This document shows positions 35,591 through 50,235 of a DNA stretch of 64,000 bases, piece after piece. How positions within the stretch are numbered: the first letter of the stretch is position 1; each line of letters opens with the position of its first letter. The stretch is from Pseudomonas sp. RIT288 (GTDB taxonomy: Bacteria > Pseudomonadota > Gammaproteobacteria > Pseudomonadales > Pseudomonadaceae). Both the position numbers and the translations under genes were made by a program. The stretch lies in the NCBI RefSeq assembly GCF_000631985.1, contig NZ_JFYN01000043.1, positions 124,001 to 188,000 of the forward strand, read 5' to 3'. The notes under the pieces are model-generated. The model was not told the DNA's origin. It saw only the letters and a program-made list of their open reading frames with translations, and made no database searches.

Positions 35591-37585
35591 ATGTCTGCTG
35601 AAAAACCTTCAGAGCAGAGCTACAACCCGCACATGCCGCTGTCGCAGGCGTTGCTGCTGCCGCGCATCGTGATCGAAAACACCATGCCCACCCTCGATGG
35701 CGGGCAGTTTGCGGTCAAGTCTATCGTCGAGCGTGAGGTGATCGTCACCAGCAAGGTCTTTGCCGACGGCCACGACAAGCTGGCGGTGCGCATCCGCTGG
35801 CGCGCGGAGGGCGAAGAGAGCTGGCACAGCGAGGTGATGAACGAGCTGGGCAATAACAGTTGGCAGGGGCAGTTTCGTCCCGAACGCCAGGGTCGCTATC
35901 TGTACTGCATCGAAGCGTGGATCGATCATTTCGCCAGTTTCCAGTACGAACTGGAGAAAAAGCACAACGCCGCCGTCCCGGTGTCGCTCGAACTGCAGGA
36001 AGGCCGCAGCATGGTGCAGCAGGCCGCAGAGCGCAGCGAAGGTCAGCTCAGCGAACAACTTGCCGCTTTGCACCACGAATTGTCCGGTCTGCTCGAAACC
36101 GAGCAGGTGGCGCTGTTTCTGCACTCGCGCAGTGCGCAATTGATGGCGCAGGCCGATCACCGTGCCTATCTGAGCCTGAGCGCCGAATTCCCGGTGGATG
36201 TCGAGCGTGAACTGGCCGAGTTTGCCAGTTGGTACGAGCTGTTTCCGCGCTCGATCACCGACGATCCCAACCGTCACGGCACTTTCAACGACGTGCATTC
36301 GCGCCTGCCGATGATTCAGGACATGGGTTTTGACGTGCTGTACTTCACGCCGATCCACCCGATCGGCCGCGCCCACCGCAAGGGCCGCAACAATTCCCTG
36401 ACCGCCGGCCCCGATGATCCGGGCAGTCCGTACGCGATCGGCAGTGAGGACGGCGGGCACGAGGCGATTCACTCGCAGCTCGGTACCCGCGAAGACTTCC
36501 GCCGGTTGGTCGCCGCTGCCGCTGAGCATGGCCTGGAAATCGCCCTCGATTTCGCCATCCAGTGTTCGCAGGATCACCCGTGGCTCAAGCAGCATCCGGG
36601 CTGGTTCAACTGGCGCCCGGACGGCACGATCAAATACGCGGAAAACCCGCCGAAGAAATACCAGGACATCGTCAACGTCGACTTCTATGCGCCGGACGCG
36701 ATCCCCAGCTTGTGGGTCGAGTTGCGCGATATCGTGGTTGGCTGGGTCAACGAAGGTGTGAAGATCTTCCGCGTCGACAATCCGCACACCAAACCGCTGC
36801 CGTTCTGGCAATGGCTGATCGCCGATGTGCGGGCGCTGCACCCGGAAGTGATTTTCCTCGCCGAGGCGTTCACCACGCCGGCGATGATGGCGCGTCTGGG
36901 CAAGGTCGGTTATTCCCAGAGCTACACCTATTTCACCTGGCGCAACACCAAGTCGGAGCTGGCGAGCTACTTCACCGAACTCAACGAGTCGCCGTGGCGC
37001 GAGTGCTACCGGCCGAACTTCTTCGTCAACACACCGGACATCAACCCGGCGTTCCTGCATGAGTCGGGGCGTCCGGGGTTTCTGATCCGCGCGGCGCTGG
37101 CGACCATGGGTTCGGGTTTGTGGGGCATGTATTCCGGTTATGAGCTGTGCGAAGCGGCGCCGGTGCCGGGCAAGGAGGAATACCTCGATTCGGAGAAGTA
37201 CGAGATCCGCGTCCGCGACTTCAATGCGCCGGGCAACATCATTGCCGAAATCGCCCAGCTCAACCGCATCCGCCGGCAGAACCCGGCGCTGCACACGCAT
37301 CTGGGGCTGAAGGTCTACAACGTGTGGAACGACAACATTCTGTACTTCGGCAAGCGCAGCTTCGACGGCAGCAATTTCATTCTGGTGGCGGTGAGCCTTG
37401 ATCCGCACAACGTGCAGGAAGCCAATTTCGAGTTGCCGCTGTGGGAGATGGGCCTGCCCGACGACGCAACCACCCACGGTGAGGACTTGATGAACGGGCA
37501 CCGCTGGGACTGGCATGGCAAATATCAGTTCATGCGGATTGACCCGGCGTACCAGCCGTTCGGGATCTGGCGGATTACTGTCTGA
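35591..37585 (+). CDS. glgE: alpha-1,4-glucan:maltose-1-phosphate maltosyltransferase GlgE
   Basis: This 664-residue GH13_3 enzyme extends linear alpha-glucan using maltose 1-phosphate. After an N-terminal DUF3416-type domain comes the catalytic barrel, with the nucleophile Asp in KIFRVDNPHTKPLPFW, the acid Glu in FLAEAFT and the third Asp in NFFVNTPDINP. The substrate is made by the treS-maltokinase gene that follows, and the product is branched by glgB. AAGGAG lies 9 bases before the ATG at 35591. It is the first gene of the plus-strand glucan operon; the next gene is 170 bases away across a REP pair. Confidence 0.96.
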   Translation: MSAEKPSEQSYNPHMPLSQALLLPRIVIENTMPTLDGGQFAVKSIVEREVIVTSKVFADGHDKLAVRIRWRAEGEESWHSEVMNELGNNSWQGQFRPERQGRYLYCIEAWIDHFASFQYELEKKHNAAVPVSLELQEGRSMVQQAAERSEGQLSEQLAALHHELSGLLETEQVALFLHSRSAQLMAQADHRAYLSLSAEFPVDVERELAEFASWYELFPRSITDDPNRHGTFNDVHSRLPMIQDMGFDVLYFTPIHPIGRAHRKGRNNSLTAGPDDPGSPYAIGSEDGGHEAIHSQLGTREDFRRLVAAAAEHGLEIALDFAIQCSQDHPWLKQHPGWFNWRPDGTIKYAENPPKKYQDIVNVDFYAPDAIPSLWVELRDIVVGWVNEGVKIFRVDNPHTKPLPFWQWLIADVRALHPEVIFLAEAFTTPAMMARLGKVGYSQSYTYFTWRNTKSELASYFTELNESPWRECYRPNFFVNTPDINPAFLHESGRPGFLIRAALATMGSGLWGMYSGYELCEAAPVPGKEEYLDSEKYEIRVRDFNAPGNIIAEIAQLNRIRRQNPALHTHLGLKVYNVWNDNILYFGKRSFDGSNFILVAVSLDPHNVQEANFELPLWEMGLPDDATTHGEDLMNGHRWDWHGKYQFMRIDPAYQPFGIWRITV

Positions 37586-37598
37586 ACACAGATCCTCC

Positions 37599-37689
37599 TG
37601 TGGGAGCGAGCCTGCTCGCGAAAGCAATTTTGCAGGCGATATTTTTGCTGAATGTTAATCCGCATTCGCGAGCAGGCTCGCTCCCACAG
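37599..37689. repeat. REP inverted pair between glgE and treS
   Basis: TGTGGGAGCGAGCCTGCTCG and its reverse complement form the ends, with about 45 bases between. It lies inside the glucan operon, like the pair in the mux operon. Confidence 0.92.
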
Positions 37690-37755
37690 GTTGCTCATTG
37701 AGTTGGAGTCAGGTGATCGGCTCACGGCTTTTCTAGAATTGAACAGGAGTTTCAC

Positions 37756-41097
<3,342 letters not shown>

Positions 41098-41099
41098 TC

Positions 41100-43331
<2,232 letters not shown>

Positions 43332-43350
43332 TCCGCAACCGCGTCGCTGC

Positions 43351-43417
43351 CATCGCGAGCAGGCTCACTCCTACATTTGGAATACGTCTCCCTGTAGGAG
43401 TGAGCCTGCTCGCGAAG
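43351..43417. repeat. REP pair between glgB and the barrel gene
   Basis: ATCGCGAGCAGGCTCACTCC faces TAGGAGTGAGCCTGCTCGCG with a 25-base spacer. It overlaps nothing and ends 7 bases before the stop of the convergent barrel gene. Confidence 0.92.
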
Positions 43418-43423
43418 GCGTGC

Positions 43424-44494
43424 TCACCAACGCATCCGCACCCCCAGGCTGCCAATCAACCCGTTCAGATCATTGTCATCCACATCACTGCTGTAATCGG
43501 CGCTGACATACAGGCTGACCGCCGGCGTCACCCGCGCCACCAGTCCCAGCCCCAATTCGACTGTCGATGACTTGCGGCTGCTGCTGATCTTGTCGACCTG
43601 GTCCAGGGTCACCGTGTTGCCGGTATAGACCGTGTGCCAGAGGTTGGTGCGCACGTAGGGTTCCACCGGCAGGCCGTTCACATCGTAACTGCCTTTGAGG
43701 CGGGCGCCGACGCGGCCGCTCCACGCCGACAGATCCGAGGACGAAGCATTGCCGGAACCCGCGTACGGCGTGTCGAGGGTGATGCGCTGGTTGATCAGTT
43801 GCGCCTGGGGTTCAACCACCCAGTTCTCGCCCAGACCGATCGGGTAGCCGCCTTCGACCGAGAAAGTCATCGCCCTGCCTTCGGTGGCCTGGCGCGCGCC
43901 TTGTTCGTTGCGACTGAAACCGCTGACCCGGCCACCGCTGGCCGACAGGTCGACATGCCAACCCTGCGCACCAGTCAGGCGGTAATAAGCGCCGAGGCTC
44001 TGGCCTTGCAGGTTCAGGGTGTCGGTGGTCGGATCGACGAGGGCTCGGCTGTTGATCAGGCCGCTGCTGTTGGCCTGGATCTGGTGGTATCCGCCAATCA
44101 GGCCGAGGGTCTGGGTGTGACCGCCGGCGCTTTGCACGGTGAGCACGGGCGGACCTTTGAAGTCGCCGTTGCCGGGGGCGGCAAAACCTGGCGAAAGTAC
44201 GTCGGTTTGCGCTTGCCGGGCGCTTCGCCCGTACAGCTGATCCCAGGCCGCCGGCGCCAGATCTTCGGTGATCAGGTTGGCGCCGCGCAGATCGGGACGT
44301 GGACTCAGGCGTTGGGGCCCGGGGGTGACAACGGTGGCGGGCAGGGTCAGGACGGGCACATCCTGGCGATACCAGGGAGTGGTTTCATCCGCCGCAGGTC
44401 CGGCCTGCGCCTCCATGGATGAGCACAGCAGAATCGAACTCGACACTGTGCAAAACGTCACTTTGATTTCTTGCGGGGTGAATGAGCTTTTCAT
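43424..44494 (-). CDS. autotransporter-type barrel protein without passenger
   Basis: This 356-residue protein has a signal peptide-like N-terminus (hydrophobic residues 11-31, ending MEAQAG). A Pro-rich linker follows, then a complete autotransporter beta-domain from about residue 110 (GGHTQTLGLIGG to the C-terminal GVRMRW). The terminal aromatic residue expected for barrel assembly is present. There is no passenger region, so it is either a stand-alone outer-membrane barrel or a decayed autotransporter. The barrel is clearly related to that of the next gene (VNGLPVEPYVRTNLWHT versus VNGLPLEPYLRANLWHT). The ATG is preceded by a weak AAGG site in a folded leader. Confidence 0.85.
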   Translation of the reverse strand: MKSSFTPQEIKVTFCTVSSSILLCSSMEAQAGPAADETTPWYRQDVPVLTLPATVVTPGPQRLSPRPDLRGANLITEDLAPAAWDQLYGRSARQAQTDVLSPGFAAPGNGDFKGPPVLTVQSAGGHTQTLGLIGGYHQIQANSSGLINSRALVDPTTDTLNLQGQSLGAYYRLTGAQGWHVDLSASGGRVSGFSRNEQGARQATEGRAMTFSVEGGYPIGLGENWVVEPQAQLINQRITLDTPYAGSGNASSSDLSAWSGRVGARLKGSYDVNGLPVEPYVRTNLWHTVYTGNTVTLDQVDKISSSRKSSTVELGLGLVARVTPAVSLYVSADYSSDVDDNDLNGLIGSLGVRMRW

Positions 44495-44543
44495 GGAGGT
44501 CTACCTTGCAAGCGCATGCGGAATCTCTTTTCTGGCGTCTCTC

Positions 44544-44643
44544 CTACCCCGAACGAGGGGCGACCGAATGGAGCGGGGCGAACCGCGGCGCTCGATTTCG
44601 CGAGTGCCGGAAGGGTCGCCCCGGTTAGTGATTCCGGGGGTAG
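44544..44643 (-). other. nested hairpin element in the leader of the barrel gene
   Basis: CTACCCCG (44544-44551) pairs with CGGGGGTAG (44635-44643), and GGGGCGACC (44557-44565) pairs with GGTCGCCCC (44614-44622). A third hairpin GGCGCTCG/CGAGTGCC lies inside. The element is 50 bases upstream of the barrel gene start and would be in its transcript. The rest of 44644-44819 shows no gene. Confidence 0.55.
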
Positions 44644-44819
44644 TAAGGTAGAGATAAGAAGAACGAAGCCTATGCGTCAAGAAAAGGTGCGATGAGCGGT
44701 AAGGCTAAATCAGGCCATGCAAGCGTTTGTTTTTCTGCACATATCTAAGTCGTTGTTTGTAGGGAAATACAGTGCGACAACCGCGCTGTAGAGGGATCAA
44801 GTAGCCTGCTATCGGTTTA

Positions 44820-47360
44820 TCAACTGATGCGAACCCCCAGATTTCCCGCCAGACCACGCAGGTCATTGCTGTCGATATTGCTGCTGTAGTCGGTACTGGC
44901 ATAAACACTCACCGCACGGTCGAGCGTCACCACCACACCGAGGCCGATATCGGCGGTCGAGGACTTCTGTTCGCTATTGATGGTATCAGTGCCATCGAAG
45001 GTCACCGAATCGGTGCCGGAAAAGGTGTGCCACAGATTGGCCCGCAGGTACGGTTCCAATGGCAGACCATTGACTTGATAACGGCCCTTGAGCCGTGCGC
45101 CGAGGCGACCGGTCCAGGCACCGTCGGAATCGAATGACACCCGCGAGATGCCGTCGTCCTGGCTGTCGAGGGAGATTTTCTGGTGGATCACCTGTACTTG
45201 CGGCTCGACCACCCAGGTGTCGTTGAGCGCGAACGGGTAGCCTGCCTCGGCCGAGAGCGTCAGCGCATGCCCGCGATTGTCCAGTTTCAGCCCACGGTCG
45301 GAACGGTTGTCGCCGTCGAAACGCGTGCCCATCACCACGGTATCGATGTACCAGCCGTAGGGATCGGTCAGCGTCCAGTACAAGCCATAACTGTCGCCTT
45401 CGAGTTTGATCTTGCCCGCGCTGTTGTTCTCGAAGCCTTCGTTGAAACCGTCAACATCGCCCTGAATCCGGCTATGGCCGACGAACAGGCCGATGCGTTG
45501 CGTTTGCCCGCCCGACGTCTGTGCGCTGTACAGATCGTTGCCGACCTGAAAGCCATTGAGTGAACCGTTCAGGCGTGGGGTGACGGTGCCGGCCCAGGTC
45601 TGATCGATGTTCTTGCCGTAGACCCGGCCCCAACCGGCCCCGAAGGCACCGGTTTCGCTGAGCAGGCGTTGATCGCCCTGACGGTCGTGAAATGTCCCGA
45701 GTGCGCCAAGGGTCAGTTGCGCGGCGGCGGGTGGCAGCACCGACCAGTTCGGTACCTCGGGACGATAGATCGGGATCGGCGCAGCGCCTGCCACGGCGGC
45801 GGGCAGCACGGGCAGCTCAGGGCTGGCGATGGGCGGCGCGGGTTCGCCGGGTGCGGGTGCAACAGGCGTGATCTGCGCGACAACCGGAGTCGCCACCACC
45901 GGTACCAGAATCGGTGGCAGACTCGGATCGGGATTGGGCACGCTGACTACCTGCGGCGCGACGACGGCGGAGCGCAGGTACCAGCTGTTTTCGGTCCCTG
46001 CGGTGACGCCGCCCTTGAACAGATAGTAGTCGTAAGCCCCGACCGACACCGGACCGCTGAAGCTGAAGGCATTGTTGGTACTCACGGTGGAGCCTTGGGC
46101 CTGCACCACCTGAATGCCGTTTTCCCGGGTCAGGCCACCGATCCCGCCGATGTTGGTCACGCTGATGACAGTGGCACCGCTGAGGCTGCCGTTGTTGACC
46201 ACCAGTTTGTCGCTGGGCGCGCCATCGGCACCGAGCTCGCTTTGCAGCAGTAACTGGCCGTCGTTGCCGACGTAGTTGCCGTTGATAGTCAGGGCGTCAT
46301 CGGTGCGGCTGTTGTTGCGAGTCAGGTCGATGACCCCGGCGTTGTTGAAGGTCACGGTCTGTCCGGCCACGGCGGGTGACACTGCGCCCTGGGTCGAGAA
46401 CACGCTGCTGCTGGCATCGACGTTGAGCACGCCGCTGCCGCTGGCGGCATCGCCAAGCACCAGGCTGCTCGACCCCAGGTCCAGTTGGGAGGTGTTGTTC
46501 AGGTTCACCGTTTCCCAATTGCTGAATCGTGCTGGCAGCTCGGTGCGGGTGTTGTCGAAGGTCAGGACGTCGTTGCCCGCGCCGCCATCGACGTTGGGTG
46601 TCAGTGCCAGCACGCTGTCATCGAGGTTGCGCAGCGTTGCGCTGTCGTTGCCGTCGCCCATCAGGATCGCCGAACGGATGATTCCGCCGCCGTCCCACAG
46701 CAACGAGTCGTCGCCGACACTGGCGCGGATCTCGCCGGCGATTTCGCCGCCGGTCACGGTGATGCTGTCGTTGCCGCCGCTGACACTGATGTTGCCGCCG
46801 ATGCGCCCGCCGGAAACGATGATGGTATCGGTGCCGAACCCGGTGACCAGGTTGCCGAGGATCTGCCCGCCAGACAGGTCGAAAATATTGTTGTCGAGCT
46901 TCATGTCGACCCGGCCAATGGTGCCGCCGGTCATGCGCGCGACATCGCCGTCCTCGAAGGCCGCAACGATGGTGCCGCCGGTCATCAGAAACGTGTCGCG
47001 ACCTTCGCCCTGGGCCAGAAACCCGAGTGAGCCACCGGTCATGATGAAGACGTCGATGCCCGCGCCTTGATTGACTGCTGCCGTGATCACACCAGAATGG
47101 ATTTCGACCCGGTCGGTGCCGGCGCCAAAGGTCACACTGCCATTGATCTGACCGGTGCCGTTGGCGGGGAGGGCAAGGCTGTTGTTACCGGAGAGGTCGG
47201 TGAGCGGACCGCTGCTGCCACTGTCGCAGGTATAGGCATCGTTACCCGCGCCGGGCGTCAAGACACAGGCCGACCAGGCGGGTGGGCTGGCGAGCAGCAC
47301 AAGCGAGGCGGGCAAAATATGGCGGTATCGCAAAGTCCTCAGAGCAGTAATAGATCGCAT
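44820..47360 (-). CDS. autotransporter with beta-helix passenger
   Basis: The 846-residue product has a signal peptide (residues about 1-27, ending PPAWSA). The passenger carries repeating strands such as MTGGTI, LSGGQI, VSGGRI and VTGGEI that fit a beta-helix. A Pro/Ala-rich linker near residues 500-560 follows, then a C-terminal autotransporter beta-domain from about residue 590. The ATG at 47360 is preceded by AGGGA; an upstream ATG at 47396 has no ribosome site. The protein ends in GVRIS: the codon after Ser is TGA, followed directly by TAA, whereas its paralogue ends in Trp (TGG) before the stop. Passenger function is unknown, with adhesion likely for the family. Confidence 0.88.
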   Translation of the reverse strand: MRSITALRTLRYRHILPASLVLLASPPAWSACVLTPGAGNDAYTCDSGSSGPLTDLSGNNSLALPANGTGQINGSVTFGAGTDRVEIHSGVITAAVNQGAGIDVFIMTGGSLGFLAQGEGRDTFLMTGGTIVAAFEDGDVARMTGGTIGRVDMKLDNNIFDLSGGQILGNLVTGFGTDTIIVSGGRIGGNISVSGGNDSITVTGGEIAGEIRASVGDDSLLWDGGGIIRSAILMGDGNDSATLRNLDDSVLALTPNVDGGAGNDVLTFDNTRTELPARFSNWETVNLNNTSQLDLGSSSLVLGDAASGSGVLNVDASSSVFSTQGAVSPAVAGQTVTFNNAGVIDLTRNNSRTDDALTINGNYVGNDGQLLLQSELGADGAPSDKLVVNNGSLSGATVISVTNIGGIGGLTRENGIQVVQAQGSTVSTNNAFSFSGPVSVGAYDYYLFKGGVTAGTENSWYLRSAVVAPQVVSVPNPDPSLPPILVPVVATPVVAQITPVAPAPGEPAPPIASPELPVLPAAVAGAAPIPIYRPEVPNWSVLPPAAAQLTLGALGTFHDRQGDQRLLSETGAFGAGWGRVYGKNIDQTWAGTVTPRLNGSLNGFQVGNDLYSAQTSGGQTQRIGLFVGHSRIQGDVDGFNEGFENNSAGKIKLEGDSYGLYWTLTDPYGWYIDTVVMGTRFDGDNRSDRGLKLDNRGHALTLSAEAGYPFALNDTWVVEPQVQVIHQKISLDSQDDGISRVSFDSDGAWTGRLGARLKGRYQVNGLPLEPYLRANLWHTFSGTDSVTFDGTDTINSEQKSSTADIGLGVVVTLDRAVSVYASTDYSSNIDSNDLRGLAGNLGVRIS

Positions 47361-47553
47361 GTGGCAATTCCCTGCTTTGGCTAAAGGGAAATTCATCCGT
47401 GAAGGGGTGCCTGATCTAAATGCCTCTGATGTTTATGAACTACGTGAGATCTGAACCCTAACGTTTTGAAAGTGCCGATCCTTCAGCTTTTTAAGGTGTA
47501 GTCGCTTTTTAGCGCTGATCAAGCAGTTCTGACAGACGGTCTTGTTGCAACTG

Positions 47554-48342
47554 TCAAAGATGCACTTCCACTGCCAGCGGCAAGTGGTCCGACAGATGCG
47601 TCCACGGCTTGTTGCCGAGGATCTGCGGGTCGTGGCTGCTGGCGTTGCGCAGGTAGATGCGATCCAGGCGCAGCAACGGAAAACGCGCCGGATAGGTCTT
47701 GGCCGGACGGCCGTGGTGGCGTTCGAACGCTTCGTGCAGGTAATCGCGGCGGGCGAGGGTGACATTACCCTGCAGCTGCCAGTCATTGAAGTCGCCGGCA
47801 ATGATGACCGGCGCATCGTCGGGCAGCGATTCAAGCAACTGGCAAAGCAGCTGCAACTGCAATTGGCGGTGGCTTTCCAGCAGACTCAGGTGCACGCAGA
47901 TCGCGTGGACTTCGGCGTGGCCCGGTACGTCCAGCACACAGTGCAGCAGGCCGCGGCGCTCGGGGCCGGTGATCGACACGTCGAGGTTGCGGTATTCGCG
48001 GATCGGGTATTTCGACAGCAGGGCGTTGCCGTGGTGGCCATCGGGATAGACCGCATTGCGTCCATAGGCGAAATCGCTCCACATGCTGTCAGCGAGAAAT
48101 TCGTATTGCGAGGTTTGCGGCCATTCGTTGTAGCGATTGGAGTGTCGCTCGTGTTCGCCCACGACTTCCTGGAGAAACACCAGATCGGCCGAGGTGCTGC
48201 GCACCGCTTCGCGCAGTTCGGGAAGGATGAAGCGCCGGTTGAGGGCGGTAAACCCCTTGTGAGTATTGACCGTCAGCACGCGCAGGCGATGGATGACAGG
48301 GGCGTCGACGGCGTGACGCTTGGGATCGCTGGACACGTTCAC
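47554..48342 (-). CDS. endonuclease/exonuclease/phosphatase-family protein
   Basis: This 262-residue protein has the EEP fold: VNTHKGF near the N-terminus, a metal-binding Glu in DLVFLQEVVGE, an IIAGDFNDW motif, and the terminal LSDHLPLAVEV with the catalytic Asp-His. No signal peptide is seen. Related genes (YbhP type) often lie beside cardiolipin synthases, which are not present in this window, so the substrate (phosphodiester in nucleic acid or lipid) is open. It precedes the autotransporter gene in the same direction with a 193-base gap that holds nothing recognisable. Confidence 0.9.
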   Translation of the reverse strand: MNVSSDPKRHAVDAPVIHRLRVLTVNTHKGFTALNRRFILPELREAVRSTSADLVFLQEVVGEHERHSNRYNEWPQTSQYEFLADSMWSDFAYGRNAVYPDGHHGNALLSKYPIREYRNLDVSITGPERRGLLHCVLDVPGHAEVHAICVHLSLLESHRQLQLQLLCQLLESLPDDAPVIIAGDFNDWQLQGNVTLARRDYLHEAFERHHGRPAKTYPARFPLLRLDRIYLRNASSHDPQILGNKPWTHLSDHLPLAVEVHL

Positions 48343-48656
48343 TCCTCTGAAAAAACGGCTTCCTATGCATGCGACTGGTCTGTGAGTGGGCAGTTCCTTC
48401 CAGATGCCTCAGGCCGGAATTCAAATCACCAGAGCCGCCAGGAAACCTGTGGGAGCGGCGGTGCGGCGATTCGACTTGCTCGCGAAAGCGGTCGACCAGA
48501 CAACATCAAAACAACCGGGCAAACCTTGGACAAACGTAACCCCGCAAGCACGTTCAGAGTGGCCATGTTGATGCTGCATCAGGTGAACATGCTCAGTGAA
48601 CTGTTGGTCAACCGAGTACTCGATGGTCGCCGCGTCCCTCAATAGTCGGGCATCCA
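48343..48656. other. intergenic region upstream of the second DUF6124-type gene
   Basis: It contains a degraded REP core (CTGTGGGAGCGGCGG at about 48449 and TTGCTCGCGAAAGCG at 48475) and otherwise nothing that looks like a gene or a folded leader. The leader RNA found before the first DUF6124-type gene is absent. Confidence 0.5.
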
Positions 48657-48742
48657 TGTAGGAACTGCCGAAGGCTGCGATCTTTTGATCTTGCTTTAAA
48701 AAAAAAGGATCAAAAGATCGCAGCCTTCGGCAGCTCCTACAG
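48657..48742. repeat. long palindrome upstream of the second DUF6124-type gene
   Basis: TGTAGGAACTGCCGAAGGCT and the reverse complement at 48724-48742 pair around a run of A residues. It ends 41 bases before the start codon. Confidence 0.93.
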
Positions 48743-48783
48743 GTCATCATTCTTTCAAATTACCTCGATCGGAGTTGCAGCTG

Positions 48784-49143
48784 ATGCCCGAAACCCCACC
48801 CGATCCGTCGATCACAGAATCGGTATCGCCGTACGAATCCGGCACCTCCAGAAAACTCCACGAAGCCGCCGAACGCGCCCTCGATCACTACCTCGCGCCC
48901 GCGCACATCATGGCAACCCCCTACACCCCCAGCAGCATGTTCCTGGTCAACCCGCAAACCGACACCGAATCGTTGCTCGCCAACGCCTGTGAATCCCTGG
49001 CCTCGGCCACGGTCATGCTCGGCGATTTCGCCTGCACGCAGGAAGGGCCGAGTCGTAATACGGCGTTGGGCATTGCGCAGGTGTTGATGCTGGGGGAGTT
49101 GGCGGTGAATCAGGCGCTGGATAACGTGGTGCCGAAGGAATAG
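48784..49143 (+). CDS. DUF6124/DUF3077-type small protein (second copy)
   Basis: This 119-residue protein is a paralogue of the protein at 15264. It shares RKLHEAAERALDHYL, TESLLANACESL and QVLMLGELAVNQALD. It differs mainly at the N-terminus and in the AHIMAT segment. GGAGTT precedes the ATG by 9 bases. It stands alone between a palindrome and a REP cluster, and its function is unknown. Confidence 0.75.
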   Translation: MPETPPDPSITESVSPYESGTSRKLHEAAERALDHYLAPAHIMATPYTPSSMFLVNPQTDTESLLANACESLASATVMLGDFACTQEGPSRNTALGIAQVLMLGELAVNQALDNVVPKE

Positions 49144-49162
49144 ACGCTGACAGTTCTGGCCT

Positions 49163-49323
49163 CTTCGCGAGCAGGCTTGCTCCTGCATAGGTTCTGCGGT
49201 GGCACACAGGTTATGTGCCCGGCAAAATCTTCTGTAGGAGTGAGCCTGCTCGCGATGGCGGTGTGTCAGTCAACGCAGTTATTGGTTGATCGACCGCTAT
49301 CGCGAGCAGGCTCGCTCCTAAAG
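49163..49323. repeat. cluster of three REP copies
   Basis: REP cores at about 49163-49184, 49232-49257 and 49298-49319 alternate in orientation in the gap between the DUF6124-type and PIG-L genes. Confidence 0.9.
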
Positions 49324-49335
49324 GGAGAAGGGGTT

Positions 49336-50094
49336 TCAGATGAGGACGATTTCGTACGGCAAGCGCATACGCTCGAGAATTACCCGTGGCAGCATCGGCG
49401 CAATGCCGATCGCCGGTTCGCCTTTGAGCTGGCTGGCGTAGGCGTGGGTGGCGTGGCTTTTGCGCGCCACGGTCCAGGTGTCGAGTCGCAGTTTGCGTGC
49501 GCGTTCCCAGGGGATCAGGTTCTGGTCGCGTTCCGGCCAGTGCCACGCCCAGACCGGCACGTCATGGAAGGTAGCGCCGACTTGCGCTGCCGCTTTGGCA
49601 CTCGCGCGGCCAACCGCCTCGTGATCGTCATTACCATCCTCGCGCCAGGTGCTGAACACCACGTCGCCGGGGCGCAGGTAGCGGGCGATGAAATCGGTGA
49701 GGTCGACCTCGCGGTCGAGCAGCGCGTTGTCGGTAAACCCGCCACGCACCCATTTCAGGCTGTGCATCGGCAAGCCGAGACGGCGCAGCGCTTCGACACT
49801 TTCCTGGGGACGGAACACGCTCAGGCGTTTTTCCGACCATTGCCGCGAGCCGGGATGGCTGGCGCTGCCGTCAGTGATCGACAGCAGTTGCAGCGGATGG
49901 CCAAGGCTGGCGAGCAATTGCAGGAGCCCGCCACAGGTCACCACTTCATCACCCGGATGCGGGGCGACGACAACGGCTCGGGCACCGGGTGGTACCAGAC
50001 TGTGGGTATTGATGACGGGGATGTTGTCCAGTTGCTGGGCGCTGTTCCATATCTGCGCCGGCAGCGGATTTTCGCTGAGGGTTAACGGTTTCAT
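49336..50094 (-). CDS. PIG-L family protein with an altered active-site motif
   Basis: The 252-residue product matches PIG-L/LmbE-type zinc deacetylases, which remove N-acetyl groups from sugars. The family motif H-P-D-D-E here reads H46-P-G48-D-E50, so the Asp that serves as general base in MshB-like enzymes is Gly (GGT in place of GAT). The remaining zinc ligands (H46, D49 and the His in NDDHEAVG) are kept. The protein could be inactive, use another base, or bind a substrate. It lies 184 bases downstream of the GT2 gene, outside the overlapping part of the cluster, and AAGGA precedes the start. Confidence 0.85.
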   Translation of the reverse strand: MKPLTLSENPLPAQIWNSAQQLDNIPVINTHSLVPPGARAVVVAPHPGDEVVTCGGLLQLLASLGHPLQLLSITDGSASHPGSRQWSEKRLSVFRPQESVEALRRLGLPMHSLKWVRGGFTDNALLDREVDLTDFIARYLRPGDVVFSTWREDGNDDHEAVGRASAKAAAQVGATFHDVPVWAWHWPERDQNLIPWERARKLRLDTWTVARKSHATHAYASQLKGEPAIGIAPMLPRVILERMRLPYEIVLI

Positions 50095-50235
50095 GGGTAT
50101 TACGTCCTTGTTGTCTCTGGCCCTCAGTCGTGCAGACGCCGTGGAAAGTCAGGCGCGCGCGACCCGTGAAGGCGGATGAATTGCCGTGCGACGCTCCGAA
50201 CCCTGGATTGCCGCGCAGCAGAGTATTGCTCATGA

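Noticed and set aside
35584..35601. A five-codon frame (MLDVC) overlapping the glgE start, considered as a leader peptide.
   Set aside because: Its start is only two bases from the AAGGAG site, too close for good initiation, and the same site is well spaced for glgE.
35609..37627. A long minus-strand open frame opposite glgE.
   Set aside because: The plus-strand protein has all GlgE catalytic motifs, a ribosome site and a promoter. The opposite frame shows no family signature.
49163..49323. Evenly spaced repeats that could suggest a small CRISPR array.
   Set aside because: The repeats are palindromic REP cores in alternating orientation with unequal spacers, and no cas genes are present.
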